From Fermentimonas sp. (GTDB lineage Bacteria; Bacteroidota; Bacteroidia; Bacteroidales; Dysgonomonadaceae), in contig JAQVXD010000006.1 in NCBI GenBank assembly GCA_028709385.1, positions 30,083-94,082 on the forward strand: a stretch of 64,000 nucleotides of DNA. Reading direction: 5' to 3'. How positions within the stretch are numbered: position 1 is the first letter of the stretch; every line of letters begins with the position of its first letter. A program made the translations under genes and the position numbers. The notes below the pieces were generated by a model, which had not been told where the DNA came from, searched no databases, and worked only from the letters and a program-made list of their open reading frames with translations. Shown in pieces: positions 35,413 to 44,014 of the stretch.

Positions 35413-36878
35413 TCGGCACCGGTTTTGGTGTCTTTTATTTCAACACCTGCCGCTAACAGTTCATCACGTATTTTATCTGAAGTACCCCAGTCCCTGTTTT
35501 CGCGTGCTGTTTTTCTTATATCCAGAATTAAATTCATTAATCCCTCAATAATATTGCTGTCCGTGAAGCTTTTAGTTTCATCTGTAAGTCCTAGTATATC
35601 AAAGACAAAGGTATTTATTAACCCCTTAAGTTTTTCCAGGTCATCTGATGTAATTGTTTCACTGTTATCATTGCAGGAGTTTATAATACGCACTGCATCA
35701 AACAGATGAGCAATTAAAACCGGACTGCTGAAATCATCATCCATTGCAGCGTAGCAATTTTCTTCGAGTGAAGCTATATCTACAGTTGATACATCAGAGG
35801 GGACAATCTTATCAAGTGTGGAAATACTGCCCATAAGTCTTTTGTATCCCTTCTCGGCCGCCTGAAGAGCCTCATTTGAGAAGTCAAGCGTGTTACGGTA
35901 GTGCGACTGCAGCATAAAGAAACGTACAGTCATAGGAGAATATCCTCTTTCCAGTAGTGGGTGATCTCCGGTGAAAAGCTCTTTAGGTAAAAAACCGTTT
36001 CCTGCTGATTTGGACATCCTGACACCATTTACAGTGAGCATATTAGTGTGCAGCCAATACTTTACAGGCTCGCTGTGATGGCAAGCTTTAGACTGTGCTA
36101 TCTCGTTAGTGTGGTGAGTAGCCTGAAGATCCATTCCGCCACCGTGAATATCAAATGTGGTGCCAAGATATTTAGTACTCATTGCAGAGCATTCTATATG
36201 CCAGCCGGGAAACCCCATTCCCCACGGAGAAGGCCATTGCATAAGTGTTTCAGGCTTTGCCGCTATCCACAGAGCAAAGTCAAGGCGACCATGTTTCTCG
36301 TCCTGCCCGCTTAGTTCACGTGTACCCTCAAGCAAATCCTCAAGTTTTCTGTTGGTCAGAATCCCATATTCATGCTCCTTGCTATATTTCTCTACATCAA
36401 AATAAACAGATCCGTTAACCTCATAAGCAAAACCGTCATCCAGAATTTTCTTGATCATCTCAATCTGCTCGATTATGTGACCTGTTGCAGTTGGTTCGAT
36501 ACTTGGAGGGAGAGTATTAAAGAGGGAAAGCACCTCGTGAAAACCAAGCGTGTATTTCTGAACGATCTCCATCGGTTCAAGTTGTTCAATTTTGGCTCTT
36601 TTGGCAAACTTATCATCACCTTCATCTCTGTCGCCCTCGAGGTGACCTGCATCTGTAATATTACGCACATAGCGCACCTTATAGCCCAAGTGGAGGAGGT
36701 ATCTGTAAATCAGGTCAAATGAGATAAATGTACGGCAATTACCTAAATGGATATCACTATATACAGTAGGTCCGCACACATACATTCCCACAAATGGGGG
36801 GTGTAGAGGTTCAAACGGCTCTTTTTCTCTGCTTAGTGTATTGTAAACCGTTAATTCTCTGCTTTTTAATCCATCCAT
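35400..36878 (-). CDS. cysS: Cysteinyl-tRNA synthetase
   Basis: CysRS charges tRNA-Cys. ATG at 36878 (MDGLKSRELTVYNTL) is preferred to the TTG at 36914, giving 492 residues. The zinc-bound Cys is in MYVCGPTVY, the HIGH-type motif is DIHLGN, a second zinc Cys is in WHIECSAM, and the KMSKS motif is RMSKSAGN. The C-terminal DALR-type helical region and RDWGTSDKIRDEL are typical. The downstream transporter gene overlaps by 13 nt. No T-box or leader peptide is visible in the 160-nt upstream region. Confidence 0.97.
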   Translation of the reverse strand: MDGLKSRELTVYNTLSREKEPFEPLHPPFVGMYVCGPTVYSDIHLGNCRTFISFDLIYRYLLHLGYKVRYVRNITDAGHLEGDRDEGDDKFAKRAKIEQLEPMEIVQKYTLGFHEVLSLFNTLPPSIEPTATGHIIEQIEMIKKILDDGFAYEVNGSVYFDVEKYSKEHEYGILTNRKLEDLLEGTRELSGQDEKHGRLDFALWIAAKPETLMQWPSPWGMGFPGWHIECSAMSTKYLGTTFDIHGGGMDLQATHHTNEIAQSKACHHSEPVKYWLHTNMLTVNGVRMSKSAGNGFLPKELFTGDHPLLERGYSPMTVRFFMLQSHYRNTLDFSNEALQAAEKGYKRLMGSISTLDKIVPSDVSTVDIASLEENCYAAMDDDFSSPVLIAHLFDAVRIINSCNDNSETITSDDLEKLKGLINTFVFDILGLTDETKSFTDSNIIEGLMNLILDIRKTARENRDWGTSDKIRDELLAAGVEIKDTKTGAEWRI

Positions 36879-36903
36879 GTCAATTTGATCTTTTATATAA
36901 ACG

Positions 36904-36911
36904 CAAAAATA
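36904..36911 (-). promoter_or_regulatory. Possible -7 element of the cysS promoter
   Basis: Minus-strand TATTTTTG matches TAnnTTTG and lies 25 nt before the ATG at 36878. It overlaps the TTG start in the ORF track, arguing against that start. No good -33 element. Confidence 0.4.
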
Positions 36912-36993
36912 CAAATTTTAGTGGTATCATCTTCAGATTTAATAAAAAAAGAAAAAAGTAGTAATATCTCATTAAGTTTATACTTAAATTTAA

Positions 36994-37001
36994 TACTTTT
37001 G
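36994..37001 (+). promoter_or_regulatory. Probable -7 element for DUF5020-NCS2
   Basis: TACTTTTG, identical to the -7 elements of rpmI and efp, lies 37 nt before the DUF5020 ATG. The -33 element is not clear. Confidence 0.5.
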
Positions 37002-37038
37002 CGCTCTTATAATAATTAACTTTTATTTAAATAATTTT

Positions 37039-37764
37039 ATGTCACGCAAAATAATTCTAACGTTCTCTCTGTTTTGTCTGCTTATGTCTACACAGGCACA
37101 GAATCTTCAGTTGCATTTTGATCCGCGAAGTTCACTCTATAGAGATGAGGTCTCCGGTGTTAATTATCTGACCGCGACATTTGAATTTTACAAACCAGAC
37201 CAGTGGGGTAACACATTCATGTTTGTGGACTTCGATTTCAGCTTTAACAAAGGTAATCCCGGATTAATATATGGCGAAATTGCGAGGGAGTTTAAAATTG
37301 GTGATTTTCCTCTTCTCCCGCACATTGAATATAACGGAGGTTTGGGTCTGGTAAGAGGTACAGGCTCAGGTTTCTCAATTCCCGGTGCATATCTTGCAGG
37401 TTTTGGATATCCGTTTCAATTGGGTAATTTTTATATGAATACATATCTTGCGTATAAACTAAACGCATTCGAACAGGCTAGTAATGATGTCCAATGGACA
37501 GTTACCTGGAATGCTTCCCTGGCGGGGAACAAGATCTCCCTGGGAGGATTTATGGACCTATGGACCGAAGACAAATCATTCACAGAAGGCAATGATGCAA
37601 GCGGTAAGAAGGTAGTCTTACTGAGCGAACCACAAATTTGGTTCAATATCACACCCAACTTTGCACTGGGAAGCGAAGTGGAATTGAGCTATAATTTTGT
37701 GAATAAATTTGCCGAGAGTAAGCTTTACGCCATACCTACCCTGGCAACTAAATGGATTTTCTAA
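37039..37764 (+). CDS. DUF5020-family outer-membrane channel, Tsx-like
   Basis: A 241-residue protein with a signal peptide (MSRKIILTFSLFCLLMSTQAQ) and alternating aromatic/polar strands ending in a C-terminal Phe (TLATKWIF), as expected of an outer-membrane beta-barrel. I recognise the Bacteroidota DUF5020 family, related by fold to nucleoside-specific Tsx channels. The purine-type permease gene follows 20 nt later, so the pair could move nucleobases or nucleosides across both membranes. The transport role is inferred. Confidence 0.8.
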   Translation: MSRKIILTFSLFCLLMSTQAQNLQLHFDPRSSLYRDEVSGVNYLTATFEFYKPDQWGNTFMFVDFDFSFNKGNPGLIYGEIAREFKIGDFPLLPHIEYNGGLGLVRGTGSGFSIPGAYLAGFGYPFQLGNFYMNTYLAYKLNAFEQASNDVQWTVTWNASLAGNKISLGGFMDLWTEDKSFTEGNDASGKKVVLLSEPQIWFNITPNFALGSEVELSYNFVNKFAESKLYAIPTLATKWIF

Positions 37765-37784
37765 TTATTAAGTAAAGATTGATT

Positions 37785-39095
37785 ATGCTTGAAAAGATAT
37801 TTAAATTAAAGAAAAACAAGACAACAGTACGTACAGAGCTGGTAGCCGGTGTTATTACCTTTCTGACGATGTCGTATATATTAGTTGTCAATCCGAATAT
37901 TTTGAGTGCAACAGGAATGGATAAGTCTGCGTTGTTTACGGCAACTGCTCTTGCAAGTGTTTTAGGTACACTGTTTATGGCATTTATTCCAAATCTGCCT
38001 ATAGCGCAGGCACCGGGAATGGGACTAAACTCATTTTTTGCGTTCTCGGTTGTACTGGGACTTGGGTATTCATGGCAGATGGCTCTGACGGCAGTATTCA
38101 TCGAAGGTATAATATTTTTGATACTTACTTTCTTTAATGTGCGGGAATTGATTGTAAAAAGTATTCCAAGTACGATTAAAGATGCAATTCCTGTAGGTAT
38201 AGGGCTTTTCATTACTTTCCTGGGACTGCAAAACGCCGGATTAATAGTAAAAGATGAAAATACAATGTTAACCCTCGGATCAATGTCAGATCCTCATATC
38301 TGGGTTGCATCACTCGGACTTATCCTCACTGCAGTTTTGTATTATAAGAAAATTCACGGATCTTTCCTTATAGGTATAGTTGCAGCAACAGTATTTGCTC
38401 TGATATTAGGTTTGGTTCAGATGCCAACAGGCGGTCTGGTGTCACTGCCCCCGAGCATATCTCCCATATTCATGAAATTTGAATGGGGCAACATATTCAC
38501 TCTCGATATGCTGATTGTAGTATTTACTTTCCTGTTTGTGAATCTGTTCGATACAATAGGAACTTTACTGGGTGTTGCATCAAAAATTGGTTTAACTGAT
38601 AAGGATGGAAGCTTTCCGCAGATAAAGAAAGCCCTTTTTGCAGATGCACTGGGGACTACTTTCGGAGCTGTTTTAGGAACAAGTACCGTTACTTCATATG
38701 TTGAAAGTGCTTCAGGTGTTGCAGCAGGAGGCAGAACCGGACTTACTGCTTTTTCCACAGCAACAATGTTTTTCCTTGCCCTGTTTCTTGCTCCTCTGTT
38801 TCTTATGGTGCCAGCTTCGGCAACAGCTCCAGCGCTTATATTGGTTGGACTTTTTATGATTTCCTCTGTTGTGAGGATCAACTTCAATGATATGACAGAA
38901 GCACTGCCTGCTTTCCTTACTATAGTTATGATGCCTTTTGCATTCAGCATTGCCCAGGGGATTGTGTTTGGCATGCTCTCTTTTGTATTGCTAAAAGCAT
39001 TAAGTGGAAAATGGAAACACATTTCCGTAACAATGTGGGTTATATTTGTATTGTTTGTCATAAAACTTGTATTGGATGGAATGCAGGTTATGTAG
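37785..39095 (+). CDS. NCS2-family purine permease (AzgA-like)
   Basis: A 436-residue inner-membrane permease with about 12-14 helices. AQAPGMGLNSFFAFSVVLG, LFDTIGTLLGVASKIGL and GTSTVTSYVESASGVAAGGR are the signatures of the AzgA-type adenine/guanine/hypoxanthine:H+ symporters. ATG at 37785 is preferred to the TTG two codons earlier. It follows the Tsx-like channel gene by 20 nt and probably shares its promoter. The GT39 gene begins 12 nt after its stop. The exact base specificity is not determined by sequence alone. Confidence 0.92.
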   Translation: MLEKIFKLKKNKTTVRTELVAGVITFLTMSYILVVNPNILSATGMDKSALFTATALASVLGTLFMAFIPNLPIAQAPGMGLNSFFAFSVVLGLGYSWQMALTAVFIEGIIFLILTFFNVRELIVKSIPSTIKDAIPVGIGLFITFLGLQNAGLIVKDENTMLTLGSMSDPHIWVASLGLILTAVLYYKKIHGSFLIGIVAATVFALILGLVQMPTGGLVSLPPSISPIFMKFEWGNIFTLDMLIVVFTFLFVNLFDTIGTLLGVASKIGLTDKDGSFPQIKKALFADALGTTFGAVLGTSTVTSYVESASGVAAGGRTGLTAFSTATMFFLALFLAPLFLMVPASATAPALILVGLFMISSVVRINFNDMTEALPAFLTIVMMPFAFSIAQGIVFGMLSFVLLKALSGKWKHISVTMWVIFVLFVIKLVLDGMQVM

Positions 39096-39107
39096 AATAG
39101 ACTAACA

Positions 39108-40817
39108 ATGTTAAAATCAGGATTTTTAAATACTTTAAAAACCAGGCAGATATTTTTACTTTTAATATTTGCTTGGTTTTTACTTAACGTTATCCAGTCT
39201 CTTTTTACAGAAATCGGGAACGATGAATCCTATTATTGGGTCTACTCCCAACATTTGGATTGGGGATATTTTGATCATCCTCCCATGATTGCTTTAATAA
39301 TTAAAGCAGGTACTCTGATTGCCGGAGACTCACTACTCGGAGTACGTCTGATAGTAATGATAATGCAAGTTGTCTTTCTCTGCGTGCTCTACAAACTGCT
39401 TGAGATTGAAGATACAAAAGAGAATGTAATTCTGTTTTTCTTAGTCTCTTTTTCAGTGGTAATGCTGCAAGCTTACGGATTTGTTGCCACCCCTGACTCT
39501 GCACTTTTATTCTTCTCTGTTCTTTTTTTATGGAGTTACAGGTTTTATATCAATAGAGACTATTCAGTAAAAGGAGCACTTCTGATGTCTCTGTCAATGG
39601 CCGGATTAATGTACAGTAAATATCACGGAGCACTGGTTATAATTTTAGTTATATGCTCTAATCTGAAGTTGTTCAGAAAACCCACTTTTTACTACTCAGT
39701 CATAATTGCATTAATTCTCTATATTCCTCATATTTTGTGGCAGGTAAACCACGAATTCCCATCGTTAAAATATCACCTCGTAGATCGCTCCAGAGGATTT
39801 GAATGGAGCAATATTTTAGATTATTTACTTAATCAGTTGCCTGTATTTAACCCATTTACTTTAGTGGCAGGTATATATGTTCTGTTCATTAACAAAAAAG
39901 GGGATCTGTTTCAAAGAGCTCTAAAATTCCTGATGGCAGGGTTTTTAATCTTCTTCGCTTTATGGACTTTCAAAAGCAGGGTAGAACCACATTGGACAAT
40001 TGCTGCATCTGTGCCAATGGTAATTCTGATTTTACGAGAAGCTGTTGAAAACAAAAAATTAAAACGTTACCTTTATAAAGTAGTTGCACCTTCATTAATA
40101 TTAGTATTAGCAGCTCGTGTTTTTCTTATGGTAGATGTGCTTCCAATAAAAACTGAATGGCATGGAGACAAACAGAGAGTCTCAGATCTCCATGCAGTAG
40201 CAGGAGATCGTCCGGTTGTATTTACCTCGGGCTTCCAAATGCCCTCAAAATACAGGTTCTATACCGGCAGAGAGGCTCATGCAATGGGTGCACTGAATTA
40301 TCGAAACACGCAATACGATATATGGAGATTCGACGAGAAATACCTCGGAAAGCCTGTTGTTTTGGATTTCAGAAATGACACTACAGGAGTGGAACCTACA
40401 ATAAGTAGAGAGTCAATATTCAATCTGAAAGAAGTAGAGCAATACCAGCCATTTAAAAGGCTGAAAGTAATTCCGCATATAAATGACAATCCTTTATCAA
40501 CCGGGAATAAAAACGAGTTGTCAGTTACGATATTTAATCCGTACGACAATACCTACAACATAAATCACCCCTCAATGCCTTTACAGATATCGCTTGTGTT
40601 CTTAGCAGAAATTGACGGGAAAATTGTCAGAGAGAAGGTACCTGCAGTTTCCACATTTGAGACAGATGAAATACTTTCAGGTGAATCTGTTTCCTGTAAT
40701 ATTTCATTCGATTTATCTGAATATCCCTCAGGTGAATATGATGTTTATTTTGCAGCAGGAACTACCGGAGTGTATCCTGCAACATTGGAGAAACCAAGGA
40801 AAGTTGTTTTTGAATGA
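39108..40817 (+). CDS. GT39-family membrane glycosyltransferase
   Basis: A 569-residue protein of the ArnT/PMT-like superfamily: a first helix, then the periplasmic loop EIGNDESYYWVYSQHLDWGY with the acidic catalytic pair and FDHPPMIALI, about ten further helices, and a C-terminal soluble domain of beta type (about 430-569). Such enzymes transfer a sugar from a polyprenyl-phosphate donor to lipid A, glycans or proteins in the periplasm. A GtrA gene overlaps its end by 4 nt (ATGA), supporting a polyprenyl-linked sugar pathway. The acceptor is unknown. Confidence 0.87.
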   Translation: MLKSGFLNTLKTRQIFLLLIFAWFLLNVIQSLFTEIGNDESYYWVYSQHLDWGYFDHPPMIALIIKAGTLIAGDSLLGVRLIVMIMQVVFLCVLYKLLEIEDTKENVILFFLVSFSVVMLQAYGFVATPDSALLFFSVLFLWSYRFYINRDYSVKGALLMSLSMAGLMYSKYHGALVIILVICSNLKLFRKPTFYYSVIIALILYIPHILWQVNHEFPSLKYHLVDRSRGFEWSNILDYLLNQLPVFNPFTLVAGIYVLFINKKGDLFQRALKFLMAGFLIFFALWTFKSRVEPHWTIAASVPMVILILREAVENKKLKRYLYKVVAPSLILVLAARVFLMVDVLPIKTEWHGDKQRVSDLHAVAGDRPVVFTSGFQMPSKYRFYTGREAHAMGALNYRNTQYDIWRFDEKYLGKPVVLDFRNDTTGVEPTISRESIFNLKEVEQYQPFKRLKVIPHINDNPLSTGNKNELSVTIFNPYDNTYNINHPSMPLQISLVFLAEIDGKIVREKVPAVSTFETDEILSGESVSCNISFDLSEYPSGEYDVYFAAGTTGVYPATLEKPRKVVFE

Positions 40818-41197
40818 TAATAGAGTTGCTAATTAAATTTATAAAGTTCGGTGCCGTCGGTTTATCCGGAACAGTTGTCGATTTCTTTTTCACGTGGATA
40901 TGTAAGGAAAAACTAAAATGGAATAAATTCGTTTCTAACTCTATAGGCTTTTCAATTGCAGCTACTTCAAACTATATTCTAAACCGTATATGGACATTTG
41001 AGAGTGACAGTCCTGAGGTAGGCCGAGAATATCTCTCCTTTTTCACCATCTCTTTAATTGGTCTGGCATTGAATAATCTTTTTATTTACCTGTTTCATGA
41101 AAAACTAAAGATTAACTTCTATCTGGCAAAAGCATTTGCTATTGCATTGGTGGCGATATGGAACTTTATACCTAATTATTTGTTCACTTTTAAGTAG
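40814..41197 (+). CDS. GtrA-family membrane protein
   Basis: A 127-residue protein with four transmembrane helices, matching GtrA: FIKFGAVGLSGTVVDFFFTW, the NSIGFSIAATSNYILNRIWTF block and the C-terminal WNFIPNYLFTFK. GtrA proteins are thought to help flip or handle polyprenyl-linked sugars. Translational coupling (ATGA overlap) with the GT39 enzyme fits a two-gene sugar transfer unit. Confidence 0.92.
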   Translation: MIIELLIKFIKFGAVGLSGTVVDFFFTWICKEKLKWNKFVSNSIGFSIAATSNYILNRIWTFESDSPEVGREYLSFFTISLIGLALNNLFIYLFHEKLKINFYLAKAFAIALVAIWNFIPNYLFTFK

Positions 41198-41213
41198 GCC
41201 ACAGGTTTATTCA

Positions 41214-41245
41214 TTTGCATTTTACACAGTAAATAACTACTTTTG
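41214..41245 (+). promoter_or_regulatory. Promoter of efp
   Basis: TTTG at 41214-41217, a 20-nt spacer and TACTTTTG at 41238-41245 give a full match to the Bacteroidota promoter. Transcription would start near 41252, 42 nt before the efp ATG. Confidence 0.82.
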
Positions 41246-41293
41246 CACTCAGATACAATTAATTAACTTATAGAATAACAATTACAAATATTT

Positions 41294-41860
41294 ATGGCAA
41301 CAACCGCTGATTTCAGGAACGGAATGTGCATCGATCTGGATGGCCAATATTACTTTATTACTGAATTTCTTCATGTAAAACCAGGTAAAGGGGCAGCATT
41401 CGTTCGTACTAAACTAAAAAATGTTACTACCGGCAGGGTATTAGAAAAAACATTCAATTCCGGCGTTAAAGTTGAAGAGGTACGTATAGAGAGAAGACCA
41501 TTTCAATATCTCTATAAAGATGATATGGGCTATAACTTTATGAATACTGAGACATTTGAGCAAATTCCTATTCCAGGTGAACAGATTGAAGGTGTGCAAT
41601 TCCTTAAAGAAGGTGACATTGTAGAAGTACAGATTCATGCCGAAAGCGGTACCATTCTTACAGCTGAGATGCCTGTACATGTAGTTCTTGAAGTGACTTA
41701 CACAGAACCGGGCATTAAAGGCGATACTGCAACTAATGCATTAAAACCTGCCACAATGGAAACCGGAGCTGAGGTAAGAGTTCCGCTATTTATTGATACA
41801 GGAGAAAAAATCAAGGTAGATACCCGTAACGGCTCTTATGTAGAGAGAGTTAGGGAGTAA
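41294..41860 (+). CDS. efp: Elongation factor P
   Basis: EF-P rescues ribosomes stalled at polyproline stretches. The 188-residue protein has the three beta-domains of the family. The tip of domain I is [12 protein letters not shown], with Lys32 at the position modified in E. coli; which modification applies here is unknown, and no epmA or epmB is in the window. The C-terminal signature YVERVRE-type end ([11 protein letters not shown]) is intact. It has its own promoter and terminator, so it is a single-gene unit. Confidence 0.97.
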   Translation: MATTADFRNGMCIDLDGQYYFITEFLHVKPGKGAAFVRTKLKNVTTGRVLEKTFNSGVKVEEVRIERRPFQYLYKDDMGYNFMNTETFEQIPIPGEQIEGVQFLKEGDIVEVQIHAESGTILTAEMPVHVVLEVTYTEPGIKGDTATNALKPATMETGAEVRVPLFIDTGEKIKVDTRNGSYVERVRE

Positions 41861-41888
41861 TTGAGAAATTTATTATCACTTATAATAG

Positions 41889-41920
41889 GGAGCTATTCTT
41901 TCAGAACAGCTCTTTTTTTT
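41889..41920 (+). terminator. Intrinsic terminator of efp
   Basis: GAGCTATTCT (41890-41899) and AGAACAGCTC (41903-41912) pair with one A/C mismatch around the loop TTC, followed by a run of eight T residues. It lies about 30 nt after the efp stop. Confidence 0.88.
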
Positions 41921-41947
41921 ACTTAATTCAGAGCTATTTCAGCCAAA

Positions 41948-42006
41948 GATCGCTTATACATAGCTTATATACAGATAAGCTATGTATAAGGCATCTATAA
42001 GTGATC
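41948..42006. repeat. Nested palindrome between efp and radC
   Basis: The core is CTTATACATAGCTTAT (41953-41968), loop ATACAG, ATAAGCTATGTATAAG (41975-41990): a perfect 16-bp inverted repeat. Around it, GATCGCTTATA (41948-41958) and TATAAGTGATC (41996-42006) are inverted at 10 of 11 positions, so alternative pairings share the left arm. There is no T run and efp already has a terminator. I see no ORF between it and radC. Confidence 0.85.
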
Positions 42007-42096
42007 TATAGACGAGGTTCGCCGGAGTCACATACGATATTAAACTTCGTAAACAGGTAATTACTGTCGGACTGTTAATAAATAAATACTTTTATG

Positions 42097-42104
42097 TATA
42101 TTTG
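42097..42104 (+). promoter_or_regulatory. Probable -7 element of the radC promoter
   Basis: TATATTTG is a full TAnnTTTG match, 26 nt before the radC ATG. The -33 element is weak. Confidence 0.5.
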
Positions 42105-42129
42105 CTCTGTTAAAGAGCGGTAAATCATC

Positions 42130-42819
42130 ATGAGCAAGTTAAGCATAAAGCAGTGGGCAGAGGAAGATCGGCCCCGTGAAAAGTTGTTATTGAAAGGCGT
42201 TTCAACACTATCGGACTCAGAGCTTATAGCAATACTTATCGGTTCAGGTAACAGTGAGCAAAGTGCAGTGGAACTTGGCAAAAGTATACTTAACGAAGCT
42301 GATAACGATCTGAATAAGCTTGCAAAGATGAGTGTGACTGATTTGATACAAAAATTCAAGGGAATAGGAGAGGCAAAAGCAGTGTCTATAACTGCAGCAC
42401 TTGAACTTGGACGAAGAAGAAAAGCAGTTGAGTCGGTTAAACGAAGGAAAATCACTTCTTCCAGAATAGCATACGAAGAGTTTTTTCCTAAGCTGACTGA
42501 TTTGAATCATGAAGAGACCTGGGTGCTGCTGACTGACAGATCTAACAGAGTTCTGACAGAATTACAGGTAAGCAGAGGCGGAATTTCAGGAACTGTTGTA
42601 GATATCAGATTAATTCTTCGCGAAGCCCTAAAGTATTATGCTTCAGGAATTTTTTTAGCTCATAATCACCCGTCAGAAAACTGCAGACCCAGTCCGCAGG
42701 ATACTCAGATAACAAAGAAACTTAAAGAGGCTGCACATTGGATGGATATTGTACTGCTCGACCACATCATAGTGTGTGGTGACCGATATTTTAGTTTTGC
42801 AGATGAGGGAATCATCTGA
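42130..42819 (+). CDS. radC: RadC/JAB-domain protein
   Basis: A 229-residue RadC-family protein. An N-terminal helix-hairpin-helix region (LSDSELIAILIGSG, KFKGIGEAKAVSITAALELG) precedes a JAB1/MPN-like metalloprotease domain with the JAMM motif HNHPSENCRPSPQD; Gly after Ser is replaced by Glu, but the metal-binding His-His-Asp are kept. Despite the name, a role in DNA repair is not established. Many copies occur on mobile elements, but this one looks chromosomal, in a housekeeping setting. Confidence 0.95.
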   Translation: MSKLSIKQWAEEDRPREKLLLKGVSTLSDSELIAILIGSGNSEQSAVELGKSILNEADNDLNKLAKMSVTDLIQKFKGIGEAKAVSITAALELGRRRKAVESVKRRKITSSRIAYEEFFPKLTDLNHEETWVLLTDRSNRVLTELQVSRGGISGTVVDIRLILREALKYYASGIFLAHNHPSENCRPSPQDTQITKKLKEAAHWMDIVLLDHIIVCGDRYFSFADEGII

Positions 42820-42870
42820 AGATTTTAAACAATTATGCCGTATTTCGGTTTAATAAAAAAACATTAGATT

Positions 42871-43188
42871 ATGAACGAAGAGTTACAAGCTTTACAAGAT
42901 AAAATAGTGGTCATGTTGCGTACATGTTATGACCCTGAGATTCCGGTTAATATATATGATTTGGGAATGATATATGATGTGGATGTTGATGAAGGTAATA
43001 ATGTTACCATCGAAATGACATTCACTTCACCCGCCTGTCCAGCCGCCGACTTTATCCTGATGGATGTTCAGATGAAGGTCGAATCGATTGAAGAAGTTAA
43101 CAACGTGAATTTAAATCTTACATTTGATCCTCCATGGGATCAGTCTATGATGAGTGAAGAGGCTTTGCTCGAATTGGGAATGATGTAG
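42871..43188 (+). CDS. SufT/MIP18-family iron-sulfur assembly protein
   Basis: A 105-residue DUF59 protein with the family motif CYDPEIPVNIYDLGMIYDV and the conserved Cys56 in TSPACPAAD, ending with FDPPWDQSMMSEEALLELGM. SufT-like proteins help mature Fe-S proteins. Here the gene stands apart from any suf genes, between radC and lpxH, with about 30-50 nt on each side. The PaaD branch is less likely because no phenylacetate genes are present. Confidence 0.9.
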   Translation: MNEELQALQDKIVVMLRTCYDPEIPVNIYDLGMIYDVDVDEGNNVTIEMTFTSPACPAADFILMDVQMKVESIEEVNNVNLNLTFDPPWDQSMMSEEALLELGMM

Positions 43189-43220
43189 AGGTATTCTTAG
43201 TACTCTGAAAAACAGTTGTT

Positions 43221-43964
43221 GTGAGCAAAAAAGTATATTTTCTCTCTGACGCCCATCTTGGAGCAAAAACACACCGTGACTCCCTCGAAGCAGAGAGAAA
43301 ACTGTGTCGCTGGCTTGATCATGTTAAGCAAGATGCAGAATCAATTTATCTGATGGGAGATATATTTGATTACTGGTATGAATACAAATATGTGGTTCCC
43401 AAAGGTTTTACCCGACTGCTCGGCAAGATTGCTGAGGTAACAGACTCAGGTGTTGAGGTACATTTTTTTATTGGGAATCATGATATATGGCTTACGGACT
43501 ACCTGTCGAAAGAGTGTGGCATGATACTGAATTTTGAGCCTTTGGTTGTTGATATTAAGGGGAAAAAGTTTTTTCTTGCACATGGCGACGGACTTGGTGA
43601 CGATTCCAGAACATTCCACTTTATCCGAAAAATATTTCATAATAAGTTTCTGCGAAAATGTTTTTCAGCAATTCATCCAAGATGGACTATACCTCTTGCT
43701 CATGCATGGTCGAGTGACAGCCGCAAAAAAGGAGGTGTTATTGATTATTTGGGTGAAGATAATGAATACCTTATACGTTTCTCAAAGGAGAAATTGGAAG
43801 AGATAAATGATATTGATTATTTTGTCTACGGTCACCGTCATATATTGCTCAATTTGTCAATTGCTGAACATAGTTGTGTCGTTATCCTGGGCGACTGGAT
43901 AAACCTGTTTTCTTACGCTGAATTTGATGGTGAAAATCTTATGCTGAAGAGATGGGAACAATAA
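43221..43964 (+). CDS. lpxH: UDP-2,3-diacylglucosamine diphosphatase-like phosphoesterase
   Basis: LpxH cleaves UDP-2,3-diacylglucosamine to lipid X in lipid A synthesis at the inner membrane. The 247-residue calcineurin-like protein has SDAHLGA, GDIFDYW, GNHDIW, HGDGLGDD and GHRH, the metal-binding motifs in order. The start is GTG at 43221 (MSKKVYFLSDAHLGA); no ATG fits. The middle insert with helices (RKIFHNKFLRKCFSAIHP) is typical of the Bacteroidota form. lpxB, for the next step, is at 58594. Confidence 0.87.
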   Translation: MSKKVYFLSDAHLGAKTHRDSLEAERKLCRWLDHVKQDAESIYLMGDIFDYWYEYKYVVPKGFTRLLGKIAEVTDSGVEVHFFIGNHDIWLTDYLSKECGMILNFEPLVVDIKGKKFFLAHGDGLGDDSRTFHFIRKIFHNKFLRKCFSAIHPRWTIPLAHAWSSDSRKKGGVIDYLGEDNEYLIRFSKEKLEEINDIDYFVYGHRHILLNLSIAEHSCVVILGDWINLFSYAEFDGENLMLKRWEQ

Positions 43965-44014
43965 TTTTGAAGTTTACACATTAATTTTTTATCAATTATA
44001 ACAATTTAAATTTT

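Noticed and set aside
36372-36722. 116-aa plus-strand ORF
   Set aside because: Antisense to cysS, which has all synthetase motifs; no promoter or ribosome site.
38417-39061. 214-aa minus-strand ORF
   Set aside because: It is fully antisense to the NCS2 permease gene, whose family signatures are clear; it has no family signature of its own.
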